DNA of 64,000 nucleotides, taken from contig OZ026848.1 in NCBI GenBank assembly GCA_964023205.1, positions 2,904,501-2,968,500 on the forward strand. Reading direction: 5' to 3'. The stretch is from Lutraria lutraria (lineage: Eukaryota > Mollusca > Bivalvia > Venerida > Mactridae). The notes under the pieces are model-generated. The model made no database searches, had not been told where the DNA came from, and worked only from the letters and a program-made list of their open reading frames with translations. A program made the position numbers and the translations under genes. Shown in pieces: positions 38,701-50,900 of the stretch; the first letter of the stretch is position 1, and each line of letters begins with the position of its first letter.

Positions 38701-41700
38701 TACCTACTGTACAGGAGGTCATGAGTTTGGGCTCTTTGCAATGCTATTAGACCATAGTGAAACTGTTCGTGTAGCTTTAAGACTGGCTTGGCTGGTGCCT
38801 GGTAATGTAACTATGGTATCAAGTTGCATATCTACTGCAGGGAGCCATATTGTAGTGACATATGGGAAATTAACACATAGTCATACAACTGAAGTGTCCA
38901 CTATATTTTGGATTCACCAAATCAGAATAAAACTATTAAAAGCTGGTAGTGAGGATAACCTACTTTTTTATTTGCTTCAGTCAACTGTTTTTGTGCTTCC
39001 TCAGTAGATAAACATCCATTCAACATCTTCAACTCTGAAACAATACGTAAAAATGACGGTTTGGAAATATTGGCATCTGAATACATTTGTATTTGAAACA
39101 AATTCCTGGACTTTGGTCCTCAAAAAAACCCAGCCAGGGTTTTTTTTAGGAATGGGGGAAGACACTGGACGCTGGTGAGTTGGGGGAAAACACACGAAAG
39201 ATGCAAATTTGGGGAAAATCCCTGTATTTGTAATACTGATTTTATATAAAGTTTTAAATATCCTAGTTCAATTAACAGCCTCCAAACTGGGGTATTTCGC
39301 TGTTTTTTTGTATTTAAACTTTGAAGATATTAACACTTATAAATAAATATCGTAGTCTTGCTCATTTAACAGACTAACAACTTTTTATTAGACGAAAATC
39401 CACAAAATACCATAGGTAAACAATATACTTAACAGTATAGATCTGGTTGACTTTCATATCAAAACACCGTGTCTGAACGCAAATAGTGCTACGGTAACTT
39501 CAATACATAAACATGTTTTCTTCTTTCTGAGAAGCAGCCATTTTGCTCATGTATGATTTACACGGGAAACAATAAAATATCGCAGGACAGTCAGTTGTTT
39601 TAATTGCCGATGCAACATGTTGACAGCAAAATGATGCAAAGTAATTCTGTCGTGTGATTGGTTAAAATAATGCATGACAGCTGCAGCCAATCAGCAAGCA
39701 GTGGTTTATTCAGTGCGGCCAGACGAATGGTTTCCGTCATCGTATGCGGCGAATATACGCCAGACTACGAAGTGGGGAACTAGTGCATTTGTTCCAGTTA
39801 TCATACGTAATGAGGTTCGAATGCGGGTACACATTATCTGTGATGTAATAAAAAGCTATATTTAATATCACCACCATAAGTACTTGTCAAAAAAGACTAC
39901 ATAGATGCCGTATGTCGAAGCATTATTCAATGTGCGACGAAATTTAAAAGGAATTAACAGACATGATAATGTGTACTTTACCAGAAAAAATAATGGATTT
40001 TTTTCATGGCTCTGTGGGAATTTTTTTTTTGAGGGAAAAAATACAGCTTATTTTCCAAGGGGAAGATGCCGACTATCTGCGTCACTTTCTTAGAATAGTA
40101 AAAAAAACTGCCAGCAGATTATATAGTATTGTCATAACATGTCATAATTTAATTTATTTTTTGAGGAGTCAGAAGTGTATTTCCCTGGGTCATGTAATCT
40201 AGGTGCCTGCACACAGATTCATGAAAAGCCTTTATCAACCCTTAATTGGTTCAAAATGTGATTTATTTTTCATTGATATAATTTGTACTTGTTTTGTTCC
40301 AATCAATTCCAAAGTTCTTACCTGCCTCTAGTAGTCTGATTTCATCCATACTGCTCTGTAACTTCTGAGTTAACTCACTAATCTTCACATCCATGTCCTT
40401 AATTTCAGAATCATTAACCTGTAAAGTATCAGGAGCTTTCCAGTAAAAATTCATTTCATTTTCATACGTTTATACACATTTTTTAAATAATGGAAAATAT
40501 CTTTCAAAATCAAGTCGCAATTCGTAATTCAATAGTGGCAGTGAATGCAGCCTCGATTTGAGCTGATTTCGGGTGTTGAAATAAATTTTGAATGAATCAT
40601 TTCATAATACCTGTGGTACAGATTCTTTCCCTTGGATAATAAACTTTAATTGTTTTTCATTTATTAATATTATAACTTTCCCAAAGACATGTTTTTCACA
40701 GTATGCTTTTGTATGTATATGTATACATTAGAAAATGTTATTTCCTCTAACCAAATATTCAAGTAGTGTATTGGTTGTACCTCAGGAAATTGTGACTGAT
40801 CTGCAACATATACTTTTTGTTTACCATAAACCTTCTCTTTTATTTTGCCTGACTCAGCTAGATTCTCACAAGCCTTCACTATAGCCTGAAAATAGTGTCA
40901 GATCTGTATGTCATATAATACAAATTATATTCTAATAATAAATCTTGAACTCCTTTCCTCTGTTAAACTTACTAAACAAGAAGAAAAATAGCAATATATT
41001 ACAATAATTCAAAAATTTGAGTTAGTAGAATAAGAGAATAATTATGAATGTATTTTATAAATTTATAACCTGCATGGTATATCAACCAATTAATGAAATA
41101 TCATAAGTATATTTTTCTGCACATTCACTGGGACCAATATACACATTTTTGCTTTTTTCAATGACATCTGAAATAACATAATTGCCAGCAAGCCCAGCAT
41201 GTTTGGGATAATAGGACTCCAAAACATAAATACAGTCAAACTTGTGACTGAATGAAAACCACCCTTCAGTAAGACAAAATGTGGCCTTTATTGACATGTG
41301 GCCTTTGCTTAGAGGTCATTTTGTTATATGTAACCAATGATGGTTGTTAAAAGAATGGCCTTTACTAGCAGTGAGGCCGTCATAAAGAGGTGGCTGCTAT
41401 TGCTAACAGACTGTACAAGCTAGCATTTATAAAACAAAAATGGAAGAATGAGGGTACATACAGTTTTACCATATTCCTTGTGTAGATTGTTACATATATC
41501 AATGGAACTATATGGTCGATTCTGTTTATTTAGGTAATCCAACACAGCAACAACAGCTGAAATTAATTTAATTTATTAATAAAATATTTCTTCGAACTCC
41601 TGAGTCAGTAACATTTTATCCACTATTTAAAAATACAATACTGTTTATCATGATAAATGAAAAATGACATAGGTTCTTAAGTAGCGGGTAAGTCTTAAGA

Positions 41701-43207
41701 TGTACTAATCTATTAATGACAGGGATTTTTTGGGGGCGATTTTATAGCCGAAATTCGGTCATATTCCCAATGGAAAATAGTATCTTTTTTTCCCAATTTA
41801 CAGACAAAAATTACCAAATATAAATTTTATAAGTTCATTAACATCACTATTGGTACAGTCGTATGAACAGTAGCGGATCATGAACAATAGAGGGCCACGC
41901 GAATGGTTACAGTAAGATTTCTCCGCTGTCTTTCCATATTATTTGAACAAACTTTACATTCCTATTCCTTGATATTTTTTGTCCTTTTCAACAAAAGATT
42001 ATCTGAAAACAATGTTTTGATCAACTGTGTCACTTAGAGTATTGTTAAGCGTGTTTACATGAGCAAGATTGCCTAGCTTCGTTCTCATAACCTTCGCGCA
42101 TAAAGATGCACTGCCAAATAATTTTGATGTAAACAAAGGTAAATGATTTCTTTATGATCTAAATGGTCATAGCTTAACCTTCAAATCATGAAAAGGAACT
42201 ACATAATTTCTAATTATCATGTGTGCAAATGGAATGATTATGTTGCAGGTCAATATGAATAATAAAGGATCACAAACAATTTGCATGAGGATTTCTCAAA
42301 CTAGATAAATTGTGTTCTTAAATGGACTTGTAATGTAAATAAATTTGTATTGTTGTGTTATTTTGAGATGTTAAATAAATAATTCTCAGTGCCTTATAAA
42401 CTACCTTTTTCATTAGCAAGTATAAGCTTGCATCAGTTGCTATATTGACTTTATTCATAGAGATAACAACTCAATATCTTTCTATTCATTTATTTTCTAT
42501 GTGTTATAACACCACAAATAATGAATTATCATACAAACAATGCTTTTACAAGGAAAGAAATGTATGATGATGACATTAATTAGTCAGTTTTGACAGCTCT
42601 GGTGACCCCCTGTAAGAGAATGTCATGTGACCCTTTATTGTTCATATTGACTCGCTATTATACCAATTACTTCCATATCTGAAAGGTATGTAATGGTCGA
42701 AGTTTTGTAGTTGAAAAGGCAATTTTGGTGTTTTTGTGAAGAAAAATAAATTTGCAGTGTGCCTACAGTTATCATTTTAGACCAAGATACTAAATGCGGT
42801 AATCGTTGACATTAATTAACACACTAGTGATCCCTAATGTTCATATTATGACTGTAGTAAATACCTTATTCTGCTACTGTTCTATGGGAGAATAAGTAGA
42901 ATAATTTGAACATTGCCAAAATTGTAGTTATACATTTTCCCCAATTTTGATTAAAACACCGCAAAAATTCCCAATCCCAAGGGCATGGGTCATATTCCCA
43001 AAATACCGAGAAAAAACCCTGAATGAATAATAAATGATTAATTATCTTGGACGTCTGGGTCGATTAATACTGAGTACGAAACACGCATTATTTCCCACTG
43101 GTCATTCTGTGATAACTACAATGCTTATACCTATCATACATCAACCTTTCAACTAAGCACTAATATTTTTTTTAAATCATACCCTGAGCGTCCTTCGATT
43201 TGCTCAT
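35791..43207 (-). CDS. PSMC3IP: PSMC3-interacting protein / HOP2 homologue (9 exons, complete)
   Basis: Exons in transcript order: 43183-43207, 41462-41556, 40781-40885, 40322-40418, 38964-39034, 38101-38175, 36982-37035, 36461-36520, 35791-35847. All junctions are GT-AG and in phase; 639 nt, 212 aa, close to the roughly 217 aa of vertebrate PSMC3IP. Residues about 9-70 form the winged-helix DNA-binding domain (YLNKQNRPYSSIDICNNL ... GKIKEKVYGKQKVYVADQ). About 78-150 is a heptad-rich coiled coil (ISELTQKLQSSMDEIRLLEA). The C-terminal part keeps WRKRKR, ILEGYPKPKKQLYEDIGIET and DEDYSVKPPDI. In other animals HOP2 pairs with MND1 through the coiled coil and stimulates DMC1 and RAD51 strand exchange in meiosis. 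Introns hold several mobile elements, including one that starts inside the exon-8 splice donor. Nothing suggests a pseudogene. Confidence 0.97.
36279..36455. mobile_element. Palindromic MITE, family A, copy 7, abutting a splice donor
   Basis: Left end ttcagtgcaacctctcaaaa, right end ctctggagaggttgtattgt. In the direction of PSMC3IP the exon-8 donor reads gtaagtacaatacaacctct, so the element begins at the TA at donor positions +6/+7. Confidence 0.85.
37563..37633 (-). mobile_element. tRNA-derived SINE head
   Basis: Same family as 35312-35395: cttctgtggttaagtagttt at the minus-strand start and a gctttaagttcaaaacac B-box region. Intronic in PSMC3IP. Confidence 0.45.
37913..38086. mobile_element. 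hAT-type MITE with CAGGG ends and 5-bp target duplication
   Basis: Begins cagggttttttctcgcttcc and ends ggtgaaaaacccctg. The flanks are both acatt (37908-37912 and 38087-38091). Arms of about 35 bp pair imperfectly (ctgaaaag opposite cttttcat). It lies in PSMC3IP intron 6, ending 14 bases from exon 6. Confidence 0.75.
38320..38390 (+). mobile_element. tRNA-like SINE head
   Basis: gctgtggtccagtgctcaat (A box) and tgagatcaatatctgg (B-box region) are spaced as in a tRNA. Confidence 0.4.
38668..38740 (+). mobile_element. tRNA-derived SINE head with downstream body
   Basis: cctggttgctcagtagttct (A box) and aggtcatgagtttgggctct (B box). The body may extend to about 38930. An open frame at 38504-39007 across it runs antisense to exon 5 of PSMC3IP and is not taken as a gene. 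Confidence 0.5.
39130..39232. mobile_element. Possible CAGGG-ended MITE
   Basis: cagggttttttttaggaatg at the left and ggggaaaatccctg at the right resemble the termini at 37913 and 41720. No target duplication is evident. Confidence 0.4.
41231..41415. mobile_element. Palindromic MITE, family B, copy 4 (intronic)
   Basis: Left end tacagtcaaacttgtgactg, right end gctaacagactgtac. Internal agacaaaatgtggccttt and gaggtcattttgtta match copies 1 and 5. It lies in PSMC3IP intron 2. Confidence 0.8.
41720..43021. mobile_element. 1.3-kb non-autonomous hAT-type element, 5-bp target duplication
   Basis: Begins cagggattttttgggggcga. The right end, read in reverse, is cagggttttttctcggtatt. The flanks are aatga on both sides (41715-41719 and 43022-43026). 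Subterminal phrases gtcatattcccaa recur near both ends in inverted or direct form. No transposase frame is present. It occupies most of PSMC3IP intron 1. Confidence 0.75.
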
Positions 43208-43364
43208 AATGACAGCAGAATATTATTAAACAATCTGTACCATTACAAATACGCCAATTGAATATGGCGGGACAAGGGAGGTAAGGTGGGGACTAAAGGC
43301 CGGCATCCGATATCATCCGGCATCGCTAGCATAAATACCGTACCAGCTCACACTTGAAACTTGG

Positions 43365-43440
43365 TCCTATGTATGATTTCAACTCACGACAGTGTGTGGC
43401 TATTAATTACTAGTCAGAGACTATAACCATGTGAGGGCGT
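43365..43440 (-). mobile_element. tRNA-derived SINE head
   Basis: Minus-strand ctcacatggttatagtctct and gtcgtgagttgaaatcatac occupy the A-box and B-box positions. Same family as 35312 and 37563. It lies upstream of the PSMC3IP start. Confidence 0.45.
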
Positions 43441-43470
43441 CATATATAAAGGTTTTACCTCTACTTAAAC

Positions 43471-43806
43471 TACAGTACAGTACTCTACATGGCAGCCCTC
43501 TGTAGAACAATTAATATTAACCTCTCTATAACAACACATTCAAAATTTTCCTAAGCTGATATTCACAATGAATTTAACCTCTGTAGAGCAACAACCTCTC
43601 TATAACAACACCTTCAAAATTCCCCTAAGCTGATATTCACTATGAATTTAACCTCTGTAGAGCAACAACCTCTCTATAACAACACCTTCAAAATTTCCCT
43701 AAGCTGATATTCACTATGAATTTAACCTCTGTAGAGCAACAACCTCTAAACAAGAGCCACTATTTGCAGCTCCCACAATGTGTTGCTCTACAGAGGTTGT
43801 ACTGTA
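43471..43806. mobile_element. Palindromic MITE, family A, copy 8, internally amplified
   Basis: Outer ends tacagtacagtactctacat and gctctacagaggttgtactg. Inside, a unit of about 92 bp (cctctctataacaacaccttc ... gaatttaacctctgtagagc, abridged) is repeated three times almost without change. It lies between HACL1 and PSMC3IP. Confidence 0.85.
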
Positions 43807-44922
43807 CCTGGTTTAATATGTATATCAGGTCTATGTGAAAATCACAAGAATACAACAGCAATTATCTTATTCAATTTCCCATTTATTTGACATTGTACAA
43901 TATTTATACATAAAATCATCGATCAATTTATCACAGCTAACACTATTTTATACAGTATACATATAAACAATATTCTGGTTACTATGTACAATGTAAAGAT
44001 AATGTATATAACATGGATAGTGTTTGAAATCACTTTCTACATGATAAATCATTGGAAAAAAAGAAATAGTCTTGTGAAAACATTTTAATATTATATACAT
44101 ATATGAATATGTTTTGTTTTCATGTATAAACACTGTTGGTAAATAATTGCATGCAACTGAATTTTAGAATGATCAAGGACTTGTATATAAGTCCTTGGAA
44201 TGATTAAATATGACTTAATTAATACTATTATTTCACAGGATTTCATGTTCTATATGGATAGCAATGAAAGTAGTAATTATTCCTACTTTGTTTGATTGCT
44301 TTTCATGTCACAAAAAGTCGTCAAATCAAAGTACTGTGCAGAATTCCAGAAGAAAACTTCCCTACTTATAGCACTGATTTTTTTTTCTTGACTAGATAAA
44401 TATAAAACAAATAAAAATTAATTTTATTCATCATAACTAATATTATTATAATATTAGTTCAACAGTAGAAGTTGTTTCACCAGAAACAGTTCTATACACA
44501 CTTAATTGGTAAATTGGTCCCAGCTACATGTACTATAAGTATTATTCACAAAATGCATAACAGTGATTGTTTACAAAAATACCAAAATTCTGTTACAACA
44601 GTATTTTATCAATTAAAAAAATTAAATGATTCACAAACCAAACGCACTACAAAGTATAAATGGAAAGGAAGCATAGAATGAGAGTCAGGCAAGAAATATA
44701 AAAGTGATACATGTATGTACATTGTACATGTGGATAATATGGAAGACATCTTCCATATCCAAGTAAACACAGTCCTCATTTTAATACATATTTTCTGCTA
44801 CACATTTTATGCATACATGTTCATTTATATTAGATCTACATTAAATGTGTAATCATTGATATTAGTAATTCAGTCAGAATAGAAGTAAATCTTTCCATCC
44901 AGTATATTCTGTATTTAGGAGC

Positions 44923-47900
44923 TCACATCTTGCTGGGCTGAATGGATTCCAACCAAGAAAATTCCTGCAAATAAAAATCAAAGTACTGAAAGCACTCATG
45001 GAAAATGAACATAGACTTGTACAGCAACATGAACTGGAAACTTGTTTAGCAAATGCATGAAAGATGTAGAAATAATTAGTACCTAGGTCCGCATAAACAT
45101 TCATGCATGCTGAGCATATGATGGCTATGGAGCTGAACTATTGTTAATTTTTAAAGATCATAAAACAAAAGCAGTGCCACTAGTTGCCATATTAGAACCT
45201 GTGAATAGCCAAAGATACCACTGCTGGAGGCTGGTAAAATTCTGTAATGTTTATCATATTTTCAAGTTTATCATTTGACTGTGTAGTATAAAATAATAAT
45301 AATTAGTACCGTATCATGAATATATCCGACACATACCTGAGTTCTCCTGTCAGCCATTGGATTTATCATTATGTTTACCATTGAAGCCTGTGTTGTATTA
45401 GCTAATGATTCTTTCAATGCTTTCTGTATCTCCTCTGGTTTATCTACAAAATATCCATTACCTCCAAATGCTGCGAGGACTTTGTCATATCTTGCATTAG
45501 GGGAGAGAACTGTAGGTGGATGACTGCAATATAAGTGTAAGCACATGTATGATGCAATATACAGGTACAGTCGAAACTCGATCATTATATCGAAATCGCT
45601 TATATCGAAATCCCGCTTATATCGAAGTAAAGATAAAGTCCCGATTTTTATCCTTCTTATTACATATTAAAAAAATGCACGTATATCGAATTCGTGGTTC
45701 TCGATATTTTTATATATCGAAGTAGATTTTCGGTCCGAACCAAATATTTTCAACTATAAAGTGACCATCTATGTGGAACCAATTATGTCGCCAACTTACA
45801 AAAGAAATGTTCGCACCTTTTCCGCAAACAAACACTTACATTTTAAAATCGATATTTAATTATTGACAGCTGTATAAACATGTTAGTGTCCATTCACACG
45901 ATTATAAAACTGATACAAACTTTTCGTTGATGAAACGAATTATTATTAATGCTGCTATACGCTCATTTGAAACTATCTTATGCATATTTGAAATGTATAG
46001 CAAAATATATATATCGAAAGTACCCGTATAAGTACCGGTATAAATGCCGTATTCTTATAACCCGTTACAATCCGTACACTAAATAACATGATTACGCTAT
46101 TATTACGACACACTGACTTTAGCTCTAAAATGTAAACATGGGTATCGAAATTCCTATATCAAAGTTCGTTTATATCAAAGTATTTTGGCAAGTCCCACGA
46201 ACTTCGAAACAAGTTTTGACTGTATAATTATAATTATTTGCAGTAGAACTTATTTTGGAAAAAAAATGCAAACTTTACTGGACCGAATGAACATTTAGTG
46301 AACCAAATTAAGAGCACACAAGATTTCATAGAAGAAATTTGTCTAAAAATATAGTTTTGAGAATGATAAAAATATTTCATTTTTTGTTCTAAAATATGAT
46401 AAATTATCACTGAAAAACTGGACCATTGAACCACTGACCTTTTCAAACTTACTGGACTGGTGGCCAGTTTGGTGAACTCAGTCCACGGTCCGGGGCTGAA
46501 TTGGAAGACTTACTATGCAAGATTTCCCTACCCGAATCCAGTTTCAAAAAGTTGATTAAGAAAATTTGTTATATGGCATTATTTACCTAAGAAGTCTATC
46601 TGTTTCTTCCAAACTATTGAAAACATCTTCACTAAAACTTTTGGTTATACCATTATTATTGATGATAACAAACACAATTGGAAGTCTATATCTAAAAGAA
46701 ACAAAATACAGTACAAAATGAATGTTAATTAATGACTAGCCATACAATCAGCTTATATAACTTCAAATTTTATGTAGACAAACTGCCACAGGATCATATT
46801 TACAGACTGTGTTTCATTTTTGCTAAAGCATGATATTTTATTGTATTTCAAACTGATAATAGCATAAGAGAAGGAATTCAAAATTTGTTAATAAAAGAGA
46901 ATACTCTTCTAATGAACAGTATACATAAAAATTCAGGTCACTTTATCTGCTTCTCAGTTTAGATTTGACAATAATTACCAGTGGTAACACTCTCTGAGAC
47001 TGATCATATATAGCTCTGTTTACTACCTTTCTTGCAGTAAATATCCTGACTAACCAGTTAATTTGCAAACAAGCTTTCCAAAGAGTATTAAGTGTACACA
47101 TTTTTTACAAATTCAAAAGATTTTGACAATTCTAATCATCTACCTGCAGACAGTTTCAACTTCAAACCCAGAGAAACCAAAAGCACTATCTCCCTGGATA
47201 CATATAACACGTTTCCCTGGTGCATGGTCCCGACAATACACAGCAGCTGCGATAGCGAAACCAACGCCAACACCCATAGTACCGAATGTTCCTGCATCAA
47301 GTCTAAAAAACAAAAACAAAAAAAATATGGTTCTAATAAAGAAAATATACAAAAATACAGAAATAAGGCCACTGGGTAATATGTTTGTCTATATCAAAAT
47401 TCTATTGTCAGCTTGTGGCCTGGAAGTCTCAAGATCTAACAACCAGAATAAGGTTCTGATTGAAATTCATTTCAGACATAAAGGTGCACTTCAGATGAAA
47501 TTCAATAAATTTAAAATATTAAGAGTTCATAGATGAAATATCAGATCAATAATGAAATACTGCCAAGAATAACAGTTTAAATATGAATAGTAAAACTCCT
47601 CTATTAAGGACAGTTGTGATTCTGGTTAAAACTGTCCCTTATACAGGGGTGTCCATAATTTTGGGGTGTCCAAAAGGTGAATTGCTTTTCTAACTATATG
47701 TATTATAATCAATATTTGTGTCAATGACTGAACAAAAGACTAGAATCTATAAATGTATGAACTGTCTAACCTGTGAACAAAGGCCATCCTTGGGAAAGAC
47801 AAAATGTGGCCTTTATTGACAGGTGGTGTTCATTTGGAGCTCATTTTGTTCTAAATAATAAATGATAGTTTTTATAAAAATGGCCTTTAATCACAGGGTG

Positions 47901-50900
47901 GCCTTTATTCAGAGGCAGCTGCTAACACAAGTTTGACTGTACTTACCTGTGTCTGGGTAAAGCATTAGGTATACAAGAACGACTGATATCCATCGTGTTT
48001 GCTCCTTCACTGATTACAATTGCATCTCTAGGAATGACTTTATTTACCTGGAAAAATAAAAATATACAAGTGAACATTGTCAAATAAATTAGATTAAAAC
48101 TGCAGGCTTTGTAATTAAACAATAAAATATACTTTATGTTTTATTCAATTAAATGCTACTCTAAAGATCTGAGAAAAATCTCACTCTAGATTCTGCACAA
48201 TGAGACCTATTAGAATTAGAGGAGCAGTGGTGTAGGGGTAGAGCCTCAGACTCCTAACCTGGAGGATGTGGGTTCGAATCCCGTCATTGGCACAATTTGA
48301 CCAGAACCATCACAATCCCTTTTTTCGGCGCGATTATTAGTCGGAATCCAGGAAGCAGTCATCAAGAGTAGTTAATATAAGTTGTAAGAACTTGCTATAA
48401 AATGGATGTAATATAAAGAAGTTTAAATTTAGTCTAACTAACTAATTAAAAATAGTAAAAAAAGTAATAAGAAACATAGATACCTCATCAAAAGCAGCAT
48501 AATAGTTTAGAGGTACAGTTTTATCTTGGGATGAGTTTTGGACACTTAATCTGTTTTTCTCCAGTTTCTCATTCAGTTCAGTCCACCATGGTGCTTTAGA
48601 GTCAAACACAAAAGGTCTCCTAACAACCTCATCATTAATCTGCAAAAGTTCAAATTCTATCATTCAAGCATACAATCATGTATTTGTCGATAAAAAATTA
48701 GGTATATATATTGTTTATATATAAAGAAGAAACTATCAATGATTTGATGCAGCCAGATGTAGTTCATCACTGCACCATATAACATATGAACATTGGTTAA
48801 ATCTAACCACTGGGTTAGATATGAAGATAAAGGCTAAGAAGTGAGCTAAAAGTTTACCAGAAACAAAATTGCTGGCCTCGTTTTCTTCTAAATTGCTTCA
48901 CAAAAAAGTTGCCACAATGATGCATGTCAATAAACAGTATTCAATATTTTGGCATATATTGCTTTTTACCTTTGATCATATTTAGTTGATTACATTTATA
49001 AGCTTTCTCCATGATATTATTAATATATAAAATCTTAACATAGCATCCTACTTCCACACTAAAATTACAGAAAATTTAGCTCTCAAAATCAGTCACAAAT
49101 AAGGTCAACATTTATGTCACAGTGTAAGTTATGGTTAAGCCTGTTCATAATTCATACAGAGCACAATCAGTTAGCTACACATCAGTACCAGAGTTGTATT
49201 TACCTGTCCTAGAACTGATTTCAGATCACCAGCAATACCTACAGCCGGGGCTACATTGTTACCAATCTCTTCAGGACATATATCTATCTGTAAGCAAAAA
49301 CAAACAGTACTAAATACATATACATGTAGGTCTCAGGGATACTGTAATAAACATTTCATTGTATGATTATTACGTTTCAGATCCTTACCTATCTATCATA
49401 CTTTTTAACTCCTCGATACGTTATACCATCAACTCAGAGGATCACAATGGAAATAATAGTTTGTCTCTTTTTTGTGACATCCACAGTTCTGATGTACATT
49501 TCATGGACCTTATTTCATGCGTGTAATTTTTATATTTTCTACCATGTTTTATATCCATGTATATATGTGTATCTTTACCAAAATAAATCTATCTTACAAA
49601 ATAAATCTATCTAACTGACGTCAGAATCAGGTCTATGAGACCTAGTGTTCCACTGTTAATCAGTACCACTGTACTCATTTATTTTTGGTGAAAGCCTACA
49701 GTGACACTGTTGTATGAGACTGCAGTGTGTTCCTGTTGATAATACAATAATCATTAATATTATAATACAATATCCTTAAGGCCCAAAAGTTACAGTTTTC
49801 ATAAAATATGGCTTATTTGGAAAAGTAAAAAATCATAAATTAACATCATATAATTCATCTATGACTGGTTGCATTATTCAACACCTACAATCTATAAGGT
49901 GGACATAAGTTGATACCAGGTTAATATCATTAAGATTTAAGCTTAGTTTAAATGTTTCATCATGAATGGATCATATATGTACGGCACCTGAATTATTTTC
50001 ACATCAGGTCGGAATCTTGGTGGAGCTCCAAAGTGAAGAATCCAGTTTAGCCTGGCACCAAGCAGTAATATCACATCAGCATCTTTTAATGCCCTGAAAT
50101 GCAAATAATTTACATGTGAACTAACATATATTAAAGAGCCAGATAAGTAACCATGTTCATAACTAAGGATGAGTGAAAACTCAATTTTACCAAGTAATTT
50201 CTTGTGTGTTTATTATTAATTAATCATCATAATGAAATGTGTTGACTTGTGTTGTTTGGCTTCTATCCTGAACTTGACTATTGTATTGTTCTTAATGTAT
50301 CAACTACATAAATACAGAAAGTATCTCCAGCAAGAAGTCAAAGGGAAATGTGTCTCTCAGGTGTGACATTTGTGAAAGTCTTTCAAAACCCACCTTCTAA
50401 AACAGAGTATTGTTCAGTTATAAATCAGAATGGTGAAGTAAACTTCAGCCTTAATTTTAACTTACTTCTACATGTAGTACTAAATAGCAGATAAAAATGA
50501 TGTTAAAAACCAGAATGACAAATATTAAATCTAAACAACAGTCAGATAATGTGGTATTAAATTCTACTTAAGTTTCAATTAATGATAAATTACAGTATGA
50601 GATAATCATATAAGAAAATATTTTTAGCCTCGCCCAGGTCAAAAACTAGAATTTCAACCTGCAGTCAAGAATTAGATCTCATTTATGTTATAGTGTAGCA
50701 TACCAGAGATAACATGTCATATCAGCTCTAAGAATGTAAACTAGTTTAACCCTGATCTAGTTTCCCCTAGTTCTAGTTTTGTAAACACAAAATACTTGTA
50801 CATTAATTGCCTTTTAAAAATCTGTTTAGTTGAAAAAAAGAAAGATTTATCAATGAAATGTAATGACAGTAGTTAATATTTATCTTTAAGAAAGCATGCT

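Noticed and set aside
38504..39007. 167-codon plus-strand open frame
   Set aside because: Overlaps a SINE and runs antisense to the well-supported exon 5 of PSMC3IP.
43207..44923. Shared promoter or operon-like link between HACL1 and PSMC3IP
   Set aside because: The genes are head-to-tail on one strand with 1.7 kb of repeats between them; nothing shows co-transcription.
47063..47536. 157-codon plus-strand open frame
   Set aside because: Antisense to HACL1 exon 12 plus intron; the opposite strand encodes conserved ThDP-enzyme sequence.
48216..48292. Functional tRNA gene
   Set aside because: A and B boxes are good but the acceptor stem does not pair and no clear anticodon arm forms.
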